From: Branchiostoma floridae | Taxonomy: Eukaryota > Chordata > Leptocardii > Amphioxiformes > Branchiostomatidae | Assembly: GCF_000003815.2 (NCBI RefSeq) | Contig: NC_049991.1 | Location: forward strand, 13,177,755-13,241,754 | DNA length: 64,000 nt | Reading direction: 5' to 3' | Part shown: in pieces, positions 11,000-23,339 of the stretch | Position numbering within the stretch: position 1 is the first letter of the stretch | Layout: every line of letters begins with the position of its first letter | Translations under genes and position numbers: made by a program | The notes under the pieces: generated by a model | The model's database searches: none | What the model was told of the DNA's origin: nothing | Seen by the model: only the letters and a program-made list of their open reading frames with translations

Positions 11000-12002
11000 T
11001 TAAAGCCTGGGGCACAACCCGCCGTACGTGCAATTTGTCCGTACGTTTTTTTGTGGAGGCCACGTCCGACACGTATTCCTGAAAACGTGGGGAACGACTG
11101 GCAAGAGCAGGGAGGGAGTACGTCAACGCACGTCACTCGCACGGTTGCGCAAGGTGTAAGTACGTGGTCTGCACGCCACGCCTGGCTGCGAGCGGTTGCG
11201 TTCATCGTTCGTTACGGAAGTGGTAGGTGAGTTGCACGTGCTTACAACGTACGGTCTCTGTGCGATTACGGTCTCTGTTAACGTATGCAGGCCCTACTTA
11301 CACGTGCTACTTACGTACGGTTTCCTTACTCGCATGGTGTAAGTGCGTTCAAGTGCGATGAACGTAAGTTTTTCGGGGATGTATATATAGGACGACCTTT
11401 CAAGGTCTTTCTTTTGGGCGGCTCTGGTCGAAGCTGCTACTGATGCAACTGACGGCTTCTTCTGCGTCTTCTTGCGCATCTTGGAGACGGGTTGGCAGTC
11501 TTTCGTCGACTCGGCTCTATATACTGCAGAAACCATGTGCTCAATGCCACGTGCGTTGTACGTGCGGAGCACCTGCTCCCTCGTTACAGTGCAGGTGTGT
11601 TGTGCGTCGGCATTCACAGGTGAACAAGTGAAGCGCGAATTAAGCACGGAACACGCAATCACCACTTCCGTAGCACGCACGTTCTACGTGCGCCGTCCGT
11701 ACAGCAATTGACTGTGAGAACACTTTAATACACTCACGGAGCCAGTGCGTTGTACGCTCATTGGCTGTACATGGCAGGTGCGTCGCCCGTACTGGCACGT
11801 ACGGAGGGCGACTCCGCAGCCCGAACGCGGAGAGAGTTCCGCATGCACTTAAATTTCTACGGCGTGTCTGCGTGCTCCCAAATCCGTCGAATTCCCTACG
11901 AGCTCGTACGGAGACGGTACTTACCACTTACGGACACCAAAAGATTGCCCACGTTTTGGCACGTATTTGCACGTACGGCGGGTTGTGCCCCTAGCTTAAA
12001 GC
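11000..12002. mobile_element. hAT-like MITE, ~0.99 kb, with 29-bp inverted ends and TTAAAGC flanks
   Basis: Left end GCCTGGGGCACAACCCGCCG... (11005-11033) and right end TTGCACGTACGGCGGGTTGT... (11967-11995) are reverse complements at 27 of 29 positions. TTAAAGC flanks both sides (11000-11006 and 11996-12002), a 7-base, possibly 8-base, target duplication. Duplication length and end style suggest a hAT-type element. The interior is rich in ACGTACG/ACGTGC motifs and has only short open frames in several registers, so it is non-autonomous. Confidence 0.7.
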
Positions 12003-13521
12003 CGGGAACGGGTTTTTTGTGCGTTCAAATCTAGGCACGCGTTAAAAATCTGCGCGTCAAAAATAAAGGCCTTGAAATATGCCAGCAAATGTGCAGTGAG
12101 AAATTCTTAGGCAGAAAAATGTGACCCCATTATATGATTTTCCATCTGTTACCTGGATTTGGGGTTTGAAAAGCCCAGATTTTTAGGTCTTTTGGAATAG
12201 GTTAATTTGCAAAATATCCAGAATATTTCAAAATTAATTAAATTTGACGCAAATACATGGGAAAATTACTAACGTGTATCGTTTTGTAAAATATTAGGCT
12301 TTACTCAATTCTATAAGCTTCATTTCTCAAGCAGATTGTTTCACATGCAAATTTCAACCTTTTTGCGCGTGATGACTTATATGTCGTATGGCAGGAGACA
12401 CGTTTACTACAACAGGGGTCGGATCAGAGTAACCTGATACATTATTGAAGGTGGTATAGGCCCCTGCAACACAGGAGACAGTTCTACATCTAAACTGTCA
12501 ATCACCTGGCAACCCAAACCCAACCATGGCTGTATTCACAACCAAGAATAATGAAACGGAACGTTCATGGTGACAAATTTATCCGTTTTAGCTTGCCAAA
12601 CGGATGAACCGTTTCATTTTTTTGCATCGTGAACAGGGCCTTCCATATGATATTTAAGTACACTTTACCATTGCTGATCACGAAGGTACCGTACCGCCAA
12701 AAGCGACCGCTATTACCGTCTATAGGAGTTGCAGTGTGGTTTCTGACTGACTGCCAATGACTTTAAACCACTGCAAATATTTTCTCCTTCGCGCAAAAGT
12801 ATGTCCCCGCAATCTCAAATACATGTACAGCTAATAGACAATGGACTGGTAGAGAACAAATTTTATTGAGTTTGTCACGTGCACAGCAAGTTGTCTCCCA
12901 AATCATAATGCCGGCTTTGACGGCTTTTGGCGGACGTGCGTCTCTTTATGGCGCAAAAAAACAGTATACATGTATTTCAATTCACACTGTAGTATGGATT
13001 AAAATACTAAAAAGTTCTATTTATTTCTTACCTAACTAAAATGTTTTCTAAGAGCCCTTACATTAGTTATGAATCGTTCGGTGTCATTGGTCAAGCCTTG
13101 ATAATGGCTAAATTTCAAAAGCATCCAACAATGGCTTGTTTAGCAACTTTCCTGTAAAAAAATGTTATTTTTCACCGTTGCCATGGCAACCAATGTGGAA
13201 ATTTGTCTAAATTTATTTCAAAATGGTTCCAAATATATTCAACGGGTATTTGTATGATCTAAGTGCAGAGAAATACTCATCAAATGTGGTTGGGGATTAT
13301 TAAAACCACTTTTGATGACTTGTAATAAACGATTTTTGGTAGTTCTATATATTTGAGTGACGTCACAAAATCACGTGATAATTCCTATAAAGCTGGGCAT
13401 CTGACATGGTTATCATGCAAAATAATGAAGTAGAGGAATCAACCTTTTCAAAAAAGTAAGTCACCCTTTGTCCCTTTGTTTGGTACCAAATGGCCATTTT
13501 GGGGGACCTGGCCCATGGACT

Positions 13522-16500
13522 ATATCGTTTATTTGAAAGTTGTTGCCGTACATTTTATGCACGATTATCGAGCAATAAAGTCATAAGTCATGCAGTGCAC
13601 ATAAACAGAAAACTAGGACACGTTACATCAATACTATGCCTGTCTTGTGTTATGCTGTCAACAGCTGGAGAGACTTAGAACAATTCAACAACCTGTTCCA
13701 GCACAACAGACACTGAAACACGTTACAAACAGGAACATATGGGATATTTTGCTAGTCTTGGCAATGATGTCAACTAGCTTTGCTACATTTTGCGGATGCC
13801 TTATGTTGGTATGACTTTGCCTTTTTGTCTTTCTCCTCAGACGTCTTATGTGGTATTGTCATTTGCCTCTCTCTCTTTCTTCCTCCCTCTCTTTCTCTCT
13901 CTCCCTCTCCCTGTCTCTGTGTCCGTCTGTCTCTCTCTGTCAGAGTCTGTCTCTGTCTCTCTTTCTCTCTCTCTCTCTCTCACACACACTCTCTCTCCCT
14001 CTTTCTGATTTCTGATTGAGCACCCGCACGCTTCTACATGGATTATGGGATTTGAACGTAATCCGATTTACCACAGGAATGACGCTGGTAGCAAGTACTT
14101 TGTCAGCGTGGCTCGGGGGGTCTGGGGCTGACAGCGATAAAGACACACCTGTCCGTGTCCTTTAAACCATACGGTATCGTTTTTCATTGGTGGCTTTCTA
14201 TGTATGTATGTATATAAGTATGTATGTGTACATCAAATCAAAATGTCAGCCTCATATAAGCATTATTTATGACTGTATATGTAAATTGTTCATATGTGAC
14301 CACCATTGTAAATCTTTTTTCATAGAATTGTTATTCAGACCCCATCATTTTCTTGCTTCAAACTTCCATATTCGTACGGTCTGGGTGTAAATATTTCATA
14401 AACACGTAATTTCAGTACTATGCCATTAACAAGCATACACATGTACAATTTGTCATAATGTGTATCATTCATTTTTCACATTTACAAAATGATTCTCAAC
14501 AAAATATGTCTTAGAGCAAGTAAATTCGGTACACGTACAAATAAGCAACTTTTCGAGAGTACCAACGATCAAGCAGTAGAGAGATAATGTTAGACTGCCC
14601 TACAATTGGCTAGAGCTATGGTACACATTCTCCAAACATTTAGCCGATTCTATCAGGGTTTCAATGCTGACACTACGCTACACCTGTCTGGTAACAAGAA
14701 CTGGTTAATGGCTTCCACTTGCTCCAAATCTATCACAGCGTGTATATTTAAAGCTTAATTCATGTGTGTCTTTTCCTTCGACCTTTTGTCTCATTCTATC
14801 AAGACAACCTATTCATTATCTTAATGTACTGTGCATGTTTGTCTGAATAGGTCTCCGTTTCTGTCTTTTCTGTCTGCTGATAGTGATATTTCATCAACAA
14901 GTGACGTCATAAAAGTTTCTTCAAAAGCTCACCTTTTCTTCAGACGTCTCCGCCCCGGAAAGAAAGTCTTAATTTGGAGTTGCCAACACAAAGTCCAGCA
15001 CGGTTACCACCACACTGGTATACACACCCCCAGGCGACGTGCAACAGGTGGATCAGTTTCTTCTCGTCTCCTAGCAACCGGAAACAAGAAATATTTGTCA
15101 TTATCTTTCCATCACCAAGGTTTTGTCTGACGCATTTTCACCAACGCGTGTAAGCCTTCTGATTTGTAAAACAGTCTTTTTCACAATGTCCACGCCACCA
15201 TGATATCAATAATTCAGCCGCCATTGTGTCTATCTGGGTCACTAGAAATCGCCTGTCCAACAATATGGGACGGACAACATGACGCGTGCTTGTTACTGGA
15301 TATATGGGTGTCTGGTAGTTTTAAAAACAGTCTTCATGCAGACTTAGAAACACAGTCTTTATAAATCTTTCACATGTATGTGATTAAGTGATAATGACCA
15401 AAATGTGTCTAGTTTCTTCCGTCAAAGTTTTGCAAAGAAACTTGGGAATTGGATCAATGTGTTCCTTGATTTGTTACTGTCGTGGTGATATTGCACGCGC
15501 GGTCGCAACGTGTTCTAAGTCTTACGTGATCGCCACTCAATAGGACTAATTTTTCTATCCCACAGGGTGCGATCACTTATCTACAACAAAACACGGGGAA
15601 ATTGAAAGGGTTCGTATGTTACATATTCACGCAGTACATCACTCAATTCGTCGATGGGCAGCCAATATCCAAGCATTTGGGCCACTCTTTATTCGAAACA
15701 AATTCCTCTCCCTTTATCGAATTCAATCAGTTCTACCAAACATTCTATAATGATACGTGTTTCAAGTATTTCTATTTTTGACTAAAATAACTTACATTTT
15801 ACACCGCTTTTGGTGCGAAATAAAGTGCCCCTCATATATGGACTTATAAGTTCGGAAAGGTGTTTTTTTGTCTCATTGGCTGAAACAGGGTCATTTCACT
15901 TCGAGTTACGTGCTATAGACAACGTACGTAGTAACGCTCCATTGGGCAACGCCGTGTCTTGACTTGCCACAAGTGTAAAAGGCCTGACATATCTGGTCCG
16001 TTTTGTTTTGGCAGCTCACGAAATCTTCTCTACGACAGATATTCAGCATTATATATTGACTTTTAGTACAATTTTTCACGTTTTGGGTTCTACTTTGTCC
16101 TTGGTCTCATGCTTAGCTAACGAATCATAATTTCTTTCGACCGTATAGAATTGTTCTATTGTTGATGTTAGATATTATTACAGCAATATTCTGGCAATAT
16201 TCTTGGTGACCTATGGGAATTGTTTCTATGCTGGTACTACTACTATCGGCCCCATTGTTTGATGTTGAAACTGATACTAATGACAAAGTCACCCCCTTAG
16301 CTGTTGCGACACGCAGGACTATGGAAGATAATGGCGCCCACATCCTCGCAAATGTAGTCTGGTTTTGGAGCATCATGGTGGCATCCTTTCCGCATGATGG
16401 ATGCTCTGTAGCATCTCGAGGGAGCGTCCGGTTGTATGGATTGTTCTCTAAAGGAAATCGTGATTGATACAGAAGGGAGTGAAAATATGTAGCATTTAGA

Positions 16501-19500
16501 TTCAATGCACATCTACATTTGTGTTTTATCTTTTATACAATTTTCTTTAGTCATAAAAGTTGCAAAGCTATCGTGGGGCTGTTCATGAAAAAGATATTTG
16601 TTCGTGTTCAAAAGCAACACGGAAGACATGGATATGATGTCCCCTGCGTTTTCCGTTTTCCTAGGGGATTAACCTGAATACAGCTATATTTGCAAAACAT
16701 CACCACCTAACATCTCCGTCCTGTCCACTCACAAACGTGCTTATGTTCTACATCTTTACGAGTCACGTGGTGGAAGTGCGAATATAAGTACCTGTAGAGT
16801 GCAGACAACAGGTAACCTGACCACACTTCTAATGTTCTCTTCCTTCCTTTTTTTGATAAAGTACATAACGTTACCTCTAGGGCAAACGTGTAGCGTTGTC
16901 GGACTAATTTTATTATAATAATTTCTTTTATAATGGACGTATTTGTACAGAGGTGTTGGCTATCATGACAGTAAAAAAACATAATTTCAGGAGGAATGTG
17001 ATTTGACTGTCGTTTTCTTTTTTATTTGTTTGTTTGTTTGTATGTTTGATGTTTTATAGTCATTCTCTGACCTTTTGTGTAAATTGTACTGCAATGCTTC
17101 TCGTCTATTTGACTCAGATTAATTTCAATTTTCAATTTTCTACAAAGTTTCTTTTCGGGATCCCTAGCGGTGTGACCATGTGAACAATATTAGAACTTAG
17201 GACCGACTGACCCTTGATATTTATCAAGTCGCAGATATTGACCCGATGTTCCCCCACCCTAACCCAAGGCAAGCCGAGAATTCCTGGTGTGACGTTGACC
17301 TTAGCATCCGCGAAACGGAATGGGGGGGGGGGGGGGATCTAACGTACGAGTGACCCAACAGGTGTCCCGGACAGGGACGTGCCAGACGCTAAAACGAGCC
17401 GTCCTATCTATAGCCCCTCCCATTTATTCTTGACATTGACCCAGACGGACTTCTGGATTCCAAACAAGCATGGTCATGTCTCTGTCGGCGCTTTTCATGA
17501 ATTCAACTAACCCGTTTTTCACCGCTACATTCTGTGCAAACTGTTTCTGTAGCCGTTTTCTTGTCCTAAATGACACGTATATGCCTCTATGGCATTCATG
17601 TGTTCTAGGTGATTGTCTCTGTTACATGATAGAATAAACGAATATATCAGTCATTTTATCTTTGGTTTCAATTCAAACACTGGTCTTCCTGATGTCAGCA
17701 TCTACCATAGCTGTCCTGAGCAGGCGAACTTCTCTCTGAAACAAGTCTCGTCCGGACAAAGCGTCTATTTTTACCGCTTCCAGGCGGTATGAACTTGATT
17801 TGGCGATTTGTGCTCCTAAAGACTAACTATACCATTACTTCTCAGATATCTGGATTGAATCTCTAGTTTAGGACGGTCGAGAACAACGTAAGTACATGAA
17901 AAGAATTTATTTGCATGCATTGTAAGTAACATTTAGTGGCTAGTCCATTTATATTTCAGCATCTTGTGTTGGCTCGCATTCTTAAAGATGACAGATTATT
18001 CCAACTGGCAAGTGTCAAATCCAATTTTACGTAAAATTTCAAGTTATCCATACGTTGTCTTTTCATGACGTGAACAGTTGTGATAGACAAGACTCACGCT
18101 GAGAGGTACAACACTTAATGTAATGGTCATTGACTGGTCGTAAATTTCCCTGTATTGATGATAGATTCATTTGCTTTTATTTCGTCCGTCTTGTACGGCA
18201 ATCCTCGAATATTTTTAGCTAGACGTACATGATTTGTCAGCATTTGGATTCACAATTATTTATTCTAATGTCTGTTGTGATTTTACCATCATGCACATTA
18301 ACACTACATAGAAAAGCCATCGATAAGTAAAGGATGGTATGCCCATAACATGGTAATGAACTCATAACTCTGATAGTTTTTTCTGGCAAGCTAAAACCTT
18401 CGATTTCTACTGATTCATGTATATTTCTCTGTACAATCTCCCCCATCCCTGTGTGAATCACTGTTGTGGCTCACTAGTTTATCCCGAAGTTTCAAGTCCC
18501 CCTAATACGTAACAGTTATACAAGCTTTGCTCTCGTGGTGTCTTTGTTTCGCCGGGACCTCCTATGTATTGAATGTACAAAGTCAGACATACACATGCTG
18601 TATAAACAGACCTGTGAGTTGCCTGTCGGCTGAGACAGAAATAAAGCCTGACCCGAGTGCTATGTACAGGGGCTACATTAGTGTGTTATTTTTGGCACAC
18701 CCTTGCTAGCTGGAGATAGACTATTAGGGAGCATGGTCTACCCTCAGATTTCAGTTACTGTAGGAGACTGTGAAATACTGTTTTCGTTCGTTTTCATTTG
18801 ACATCAGACAGTTACTAAATCTAGTAGAGCGGTAGAGGAAAGCTAAAACCTTGTGTGGACCCATCAGAGCGACTGTAGAAAATTGTGCTCACTACTTCTC
18901 GAAGAACAACGCGATAGTTAGGTGGCCATTTTTAAAGGTTCTGGTCTTTAATTGTCTTCGTCATGGTGTGTGGGGGATCCTCAAGTTCGGGGTTTGTATA
19001 TGATACGTGTATGTTGAACAAAAATTCAATACACACATCAATTTATAAACATGTATAACCCAACACGAAATAACTGGCATATGTTTCAATTATTTGAGTC
19101 TTGGACATTTCACCACATGTGCACATAGAATATCCTGAGCAAATTGTCCCAATGACAGTTTTAGACTACACTTTTGCTTATAAGCAAGTTATTATATGAC
19201 ATGACTTTAAGGACATGTTTGTCTTAAAAATGGACCAAATAGATGTTTTATGTAATTTAGCTAACTCAAGTATCATGAGGAATGATTTTGTTACTAGTAG
19301 TTAGCACAGAGGTATGATTTAGACTACTTCTGTGTAGGGTTCGCGGGTTCGCCAAATCTTATTAAACTTGCTAGTTTCTCTTAATAAGTCTTACGAGAGA
19401 GAAAATGTTCCTGGTATATTTTCTAAACTTTCCGATCTCGTGACAGTATAATTTTGAACAGCTGGTGTGTTACGCCGAAGATAAAGATATAGATACTAAT

Positions 19501-19700
19501 TCTGCAACAGTTTGACCTGTGGATCCGACCCCAGAAAACCGGTTGGACAACGACAGTCCTTCAACAATTACAGACTAAGTGGTCAGCAGGAATCATTTGT
19601 GTCGATGGACAAACAATGAAGCCCTCATTTTCAGATGATAGCGCGATGTGTAGACGTCACGTTATTTTGCATATCATTAAACCCATAGCCATAGCAACGG
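13522..19700. repeat. Intergenic; CT/CA microsatellite at about 13865-14005, G-run near 17323-17335
   Basis: A polypyrimidine microsatellite (TCTC/CTGT units ending in CACACA) covers about 13865-14005 and produces Ser/Leu-rich open frames on one strand and Arg/Glu/Asp-rich ones on the other. TATG units lie at 14200-14230 and a run of 13 G near 17323. The 126-codon minus-strand frame at 16125-16505 has no recognisable domain. I see no supported exon in this stretch. Confidence 0.5.
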
Positions 19701-19739
19701 TTAGTTTACATGCGGACTCATAAAGCCTAGCGTGCGTCC

Positions 19740-19901
19740 GACAAGTAGTCAGACAGAACAGAGGATTTGGGTACAGGTCGGGGAGAGACGACTAGGATTT
19801 TGTTTCATCTTGTTGCATAAAGACGGTTTTGACACAAAAGAAGAACTTATAATAGCGAGGACAACCGGAAAAAATTGTTCATCTCTTCCTTGGATCTTTT
19901 G
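19740..19901 (+). other. Possible 5' non-coding exon of gene B
   Basis: A strong donor (G then GTGAGT) follows 19901, and no coding frame leads to it. The next usable acceptor on this strand before the gene B start codon is TTCTTTCAG ending at 23339. A CATAAAG element at about 19719 lies upstream of AGTCAGACAG, a possible initiation region. Gene C also has a non-coding first exon separated by an intron from the ATG exon. The start boundary is a guess. Confidence 0.3.
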
Positions 19902-22900
19902 GTGAGTCTTTTTTAACACTTATAGTTCATTTTTTCGAACATAAGGTTTTACTTCTTCGATGAAATGTTTAAGGTACTGGTATATTGACTTCGGTGCGCT
20001 TTGCTGGTCCAGGAATTAATGCCTGTACTTAGCCCGATAGGGCATGAATGTGCAATAAAGGCTATAACATTAACATTAATATTGCGGTCATTTGAAATGA
20101 GATACTAGTAACATTTTGATGAATTTTGATTTACATTTGTTCGGCCTGGTTGTGCAAGCGAAGCCCAAACACCTGCCTTGACTGTAGGGGATAAATGACT
20201 ACATGCATTCTTGCGGTTAGAAACAACTCGAAACCTTTTAAAAGCTTATCTATCCTGTTGGAATTTGAACAAAAACTGCCACGGAGATGTCTTTGGCGTA
20301 AACCTTTTCCAAAATGGTCCAGATTATGCACTAGTATGCACCTGTTAGTTGGTATATTTTTACGTGTTGTCTGTAGCTGTGGCAAATTACCACGAGGGCC
20401 TTGCTGGGTAAGAGGGAAGAAAGCCTTCCCTGCGTCACAGACCATGCCTTTACAGAGACGCCTTTGAGTGTCGGAACTTTGTCAGGATTACTTCTTCTTT
20501 TCACGTGTTGCTTCAATGCCTGGTGTCTTTGTACACGCTAGCTAAACATAGGCATTGTAGCCAGGCTGGATTTCTCCACCGCGGGGCGGGATCACTAGTT
20601 AGAGATTACTAAGCGTTTTGGGGTGTGCAGTTTGGCGAAGAGTTTCTCTGGGAGTATACGTCTTGCAGGGACAGAAGCGCACATACTTCTTATGTGCGGT
20701 GATTCTTGGATGGTGGAGATTGTTTAGTAGTCTTGCAATTGTGACGGCATACTGGACACACTCAAGAATTCAGAAGCATTTTGAATTACGTCCATTTGTG
20801 ACATCGGCGGTATAAGAAAGGTTTGTGTGTCTAGTCTTTTTTGAAAATAGGTAAACTATTATCACTATCCAGTCATAATTTACGGTAAATCTTGCTCTGA
20901 TCAGAATATACAGAGTAACTGTTGTGTATTCAGTTCTAAACCCACGTCTTGTCGTTTGTAAAGTTTATACAAGGATGCTGCTGTTTGTTTGTACAGCGAC
21001 AAAGAACAGGTTTTTCTGAAAGAATGGATTCACCTGTGACAGGGTCGGCTTCGCTTTGTACCGAGTTCCATTCAATACTGTCGTATGGCTCCCTTTTAAC
21101 ATTCTTCAGCATACTTATAAAAATGACCGTACTTTGATAAACATAGGGTTATAGTATAGAAGGCTACATACCCGGCATTTTTAGTAAGTCGTACCTGGGA
21201 CCGTGGTCACCATAATGCTACATAATGCTATGGTATTTGTCGACTTTGTTGGCAACACTTGCTATATCAACTATAGGGTGTAGAAAGATTGGTTTTTGAG
21301 TTAGCCTTGGTTATCAGGTCTGAAGGTTACCAATGTTGAAATGTGTAGATCTGTGTTTCATCCCATAGATAGGTTTTAGAAAATTGTCTACTTTTCTGCT
21401 GTGTTAAGTTAGTCAAAGTAGAAAAGTCACATAATCACGAAATCCAGTGAGTCACGTGAAATGTTGTTACTGATATTCCTTGGTGGGACAAGTGACAAAG
21501 TTTGTTGTTTTTAGATCCTAGAGACAAACTTTATGATTGTTTGAGGGTTAGTTACGCCAGGTCGTTGCCATGGCACCAGGGTAAACATAAGACAACGCAT
21601 TACCTGAATAGCCCCGAGCATTGTCGTCCTAGATTCCTGTCAATCACCACATTGTTCCCAGAAGGCCAGAGAAAGACGTCATCATTTTCACATTTCATTC
21701 CGGACTGAAATACGTACCATGACTTAATTATGAATTGCTGAATTCTGCCTTTCTAAAGATTTTCTGCTAAATGGAGAAGACAGAGGGTAGTTTGTAGACG
21801 TAGACTTTTCAAAATCATTCAGACAAAGGACTGTTTAAACCGGTTTTTCAGAAGCTTTACCCACGCACGCCATGTATTAAAGGTAGCAGCACATCTTATA
21901 ACTTTCCGACTTATGAGATATACTTAGCAAAGAACAGCAATTTAGTTCGTTTTTGTTCCATCAATTTATACTGCAAAAATAAGTTTATGACCCATTGCCT
22001 ACCGTGCTTAGCCGTTTGTCACATAGATCTGTAAGGACATGGATAATAAGCATGGTAGCCTTGCACGGGATATTCCCCTTAGGAACATGTAATATAAAAG
22101 GAAGGTGCTTTAGTAAGCGACAAAAGGGTAATGATATATTAAATACTGGTCCCGCAAGTAGCAGATGTTTAGAGTGTGTCCAATGGGACTTCACCTTAAA
22201 CAGTTAACTATTTCACAAAATCCAATGGATGTTTAGAAAAGTTTAATCCACTAACATATACTGGGCGTGGTTTACTAGTAGTTAAAAAAATACACAAATG
22301 CGCACGTCAATACGTGACGTCACTTGACGCATGTCACACAGATGTTTTCATGTTTATGTATCCGTCAATTAGTAGTTTTTGCACGGTCACCATGGTGATC
22401 TTTTGTAACAAAGATAAAGGAGGTGGTCAAAGTGATCGAAAGTCTAACGTTATATGTGAATGTTCGAATTATCAATCTTTATTGTTCTGTCACTTTAGTA
22501 TGGAATCCGTTTCAAGCAATCCCATATGGATTTTTAAAAGGGCGTTTCAGCACACAAAAATGCAGTGTGCAATGTACCAGTTTTTCGTTACGCACTAAAT
22601 GTGGTATTTCTCAAACTTTTTGACACAATGGAGGCATATCAAATGTGACTTCACAAGTTTGAGCTACTAGTAGTTGCGTTTAACTGTTTTACATGCATTA
22701 AACAGGTCGGTTTTAGGACTAGGACTCACAATGGGGAAAAACTTACACGTGCTTGATGCAATATTTAAAGATCTCGCTCCGCCTCTGGCTATTTTTTTTT
22801 GTTTGCTCCTGGCTGCCTAGACAACTGACGCAGTCAACTGTACCGTCTAATTCCCTCCGGACAGAAGTCGTAATTATCACCATTGTCTCAAACCAATTAC

Positions 22901-23339
22901 AACAGTGTTGATGAATGGGGGCAGCGTTTTGTTTTGTGCAGTGTCTTGGCAACTGGGCGTGGTGCTATTTTCTGCCGTAATTAGAGATTTCTCTACAATT
23001 TCGCAATGTTTATACCTCTGAATTAGCAAAAGCCGGCGAAAAAAGCAGAAGGTCATTTGATACTTTGCACCTGCTCTATCTTTTGATATCCCGTTACCTT
23101 AGAAATATTTTTGAGAGTAAACTAATGCATCATAAAAACTGATCACCAAACTTAAAAACTATCGCTCTCGCTGCATTCATGATCTTTGAAGCGCCATTTG
23201 TGGCCGTGTTAAGTAAACCTTCCTTTCCTCCATTGAGACCTGTTTTGAAACCATTCACGAGGATAAATTGTTGCGCTGTACGTGTCAAAAGTTGATAATT
23301 TCTAGTCCGTTCCATGACAGAATACTTTTGTTCTTTCAG
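19902..23339. other. Presumed first intron / upstream region of gene B
   Basis: Holds no supported gene. At 20010-20090 a GCAATAAAGGCTATAACATT stretch followed by repeated ATTAAC units looks like a retroposon tail. Open frames of 60-106 codons on both strands lack domain similarity. Acceptor TTCTTTCAG ends at 23339. Confidence 0.4.

Larger units (their letters stand above)
7264..13521. mobile_element. Large composite element (~6.26 kb) with long imperfect terminal inverted repeats
   Basis: The left end begins AGTCCATGGGCCAG (7264) and the right end finishes CTGGCCCATGGACT (13508-13521). Further matched landmarks occur in the same order and at similar distances from each end: GGTACCA, GGGACAA, a CATGATAACCA block (about 97 and 104 bases in), ATCACGTGA (132 and 142 bases in) and GTGACGTCA. 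The inverted ends are thus at least ~155 bases. A GCCATGGCAAC palindrome lies inside both arms (about 7970 and 13180). The longest open frame inside is about 137 codons and is not transposase-like. Other elements are nested within. No clear target duplication was found. Confidence 0.65.

Noticed and set aside
13780-14146. Ser/Leu-rich and Arg/Glu/Asp-rich open frames
   Set aside because: Both come from the CT/CA microsatellite at 13865-14005.
16125-16505. 126-codon minus-strand frame
   Set aside because: No domain resemblance, no splice context and a random-looking composition.
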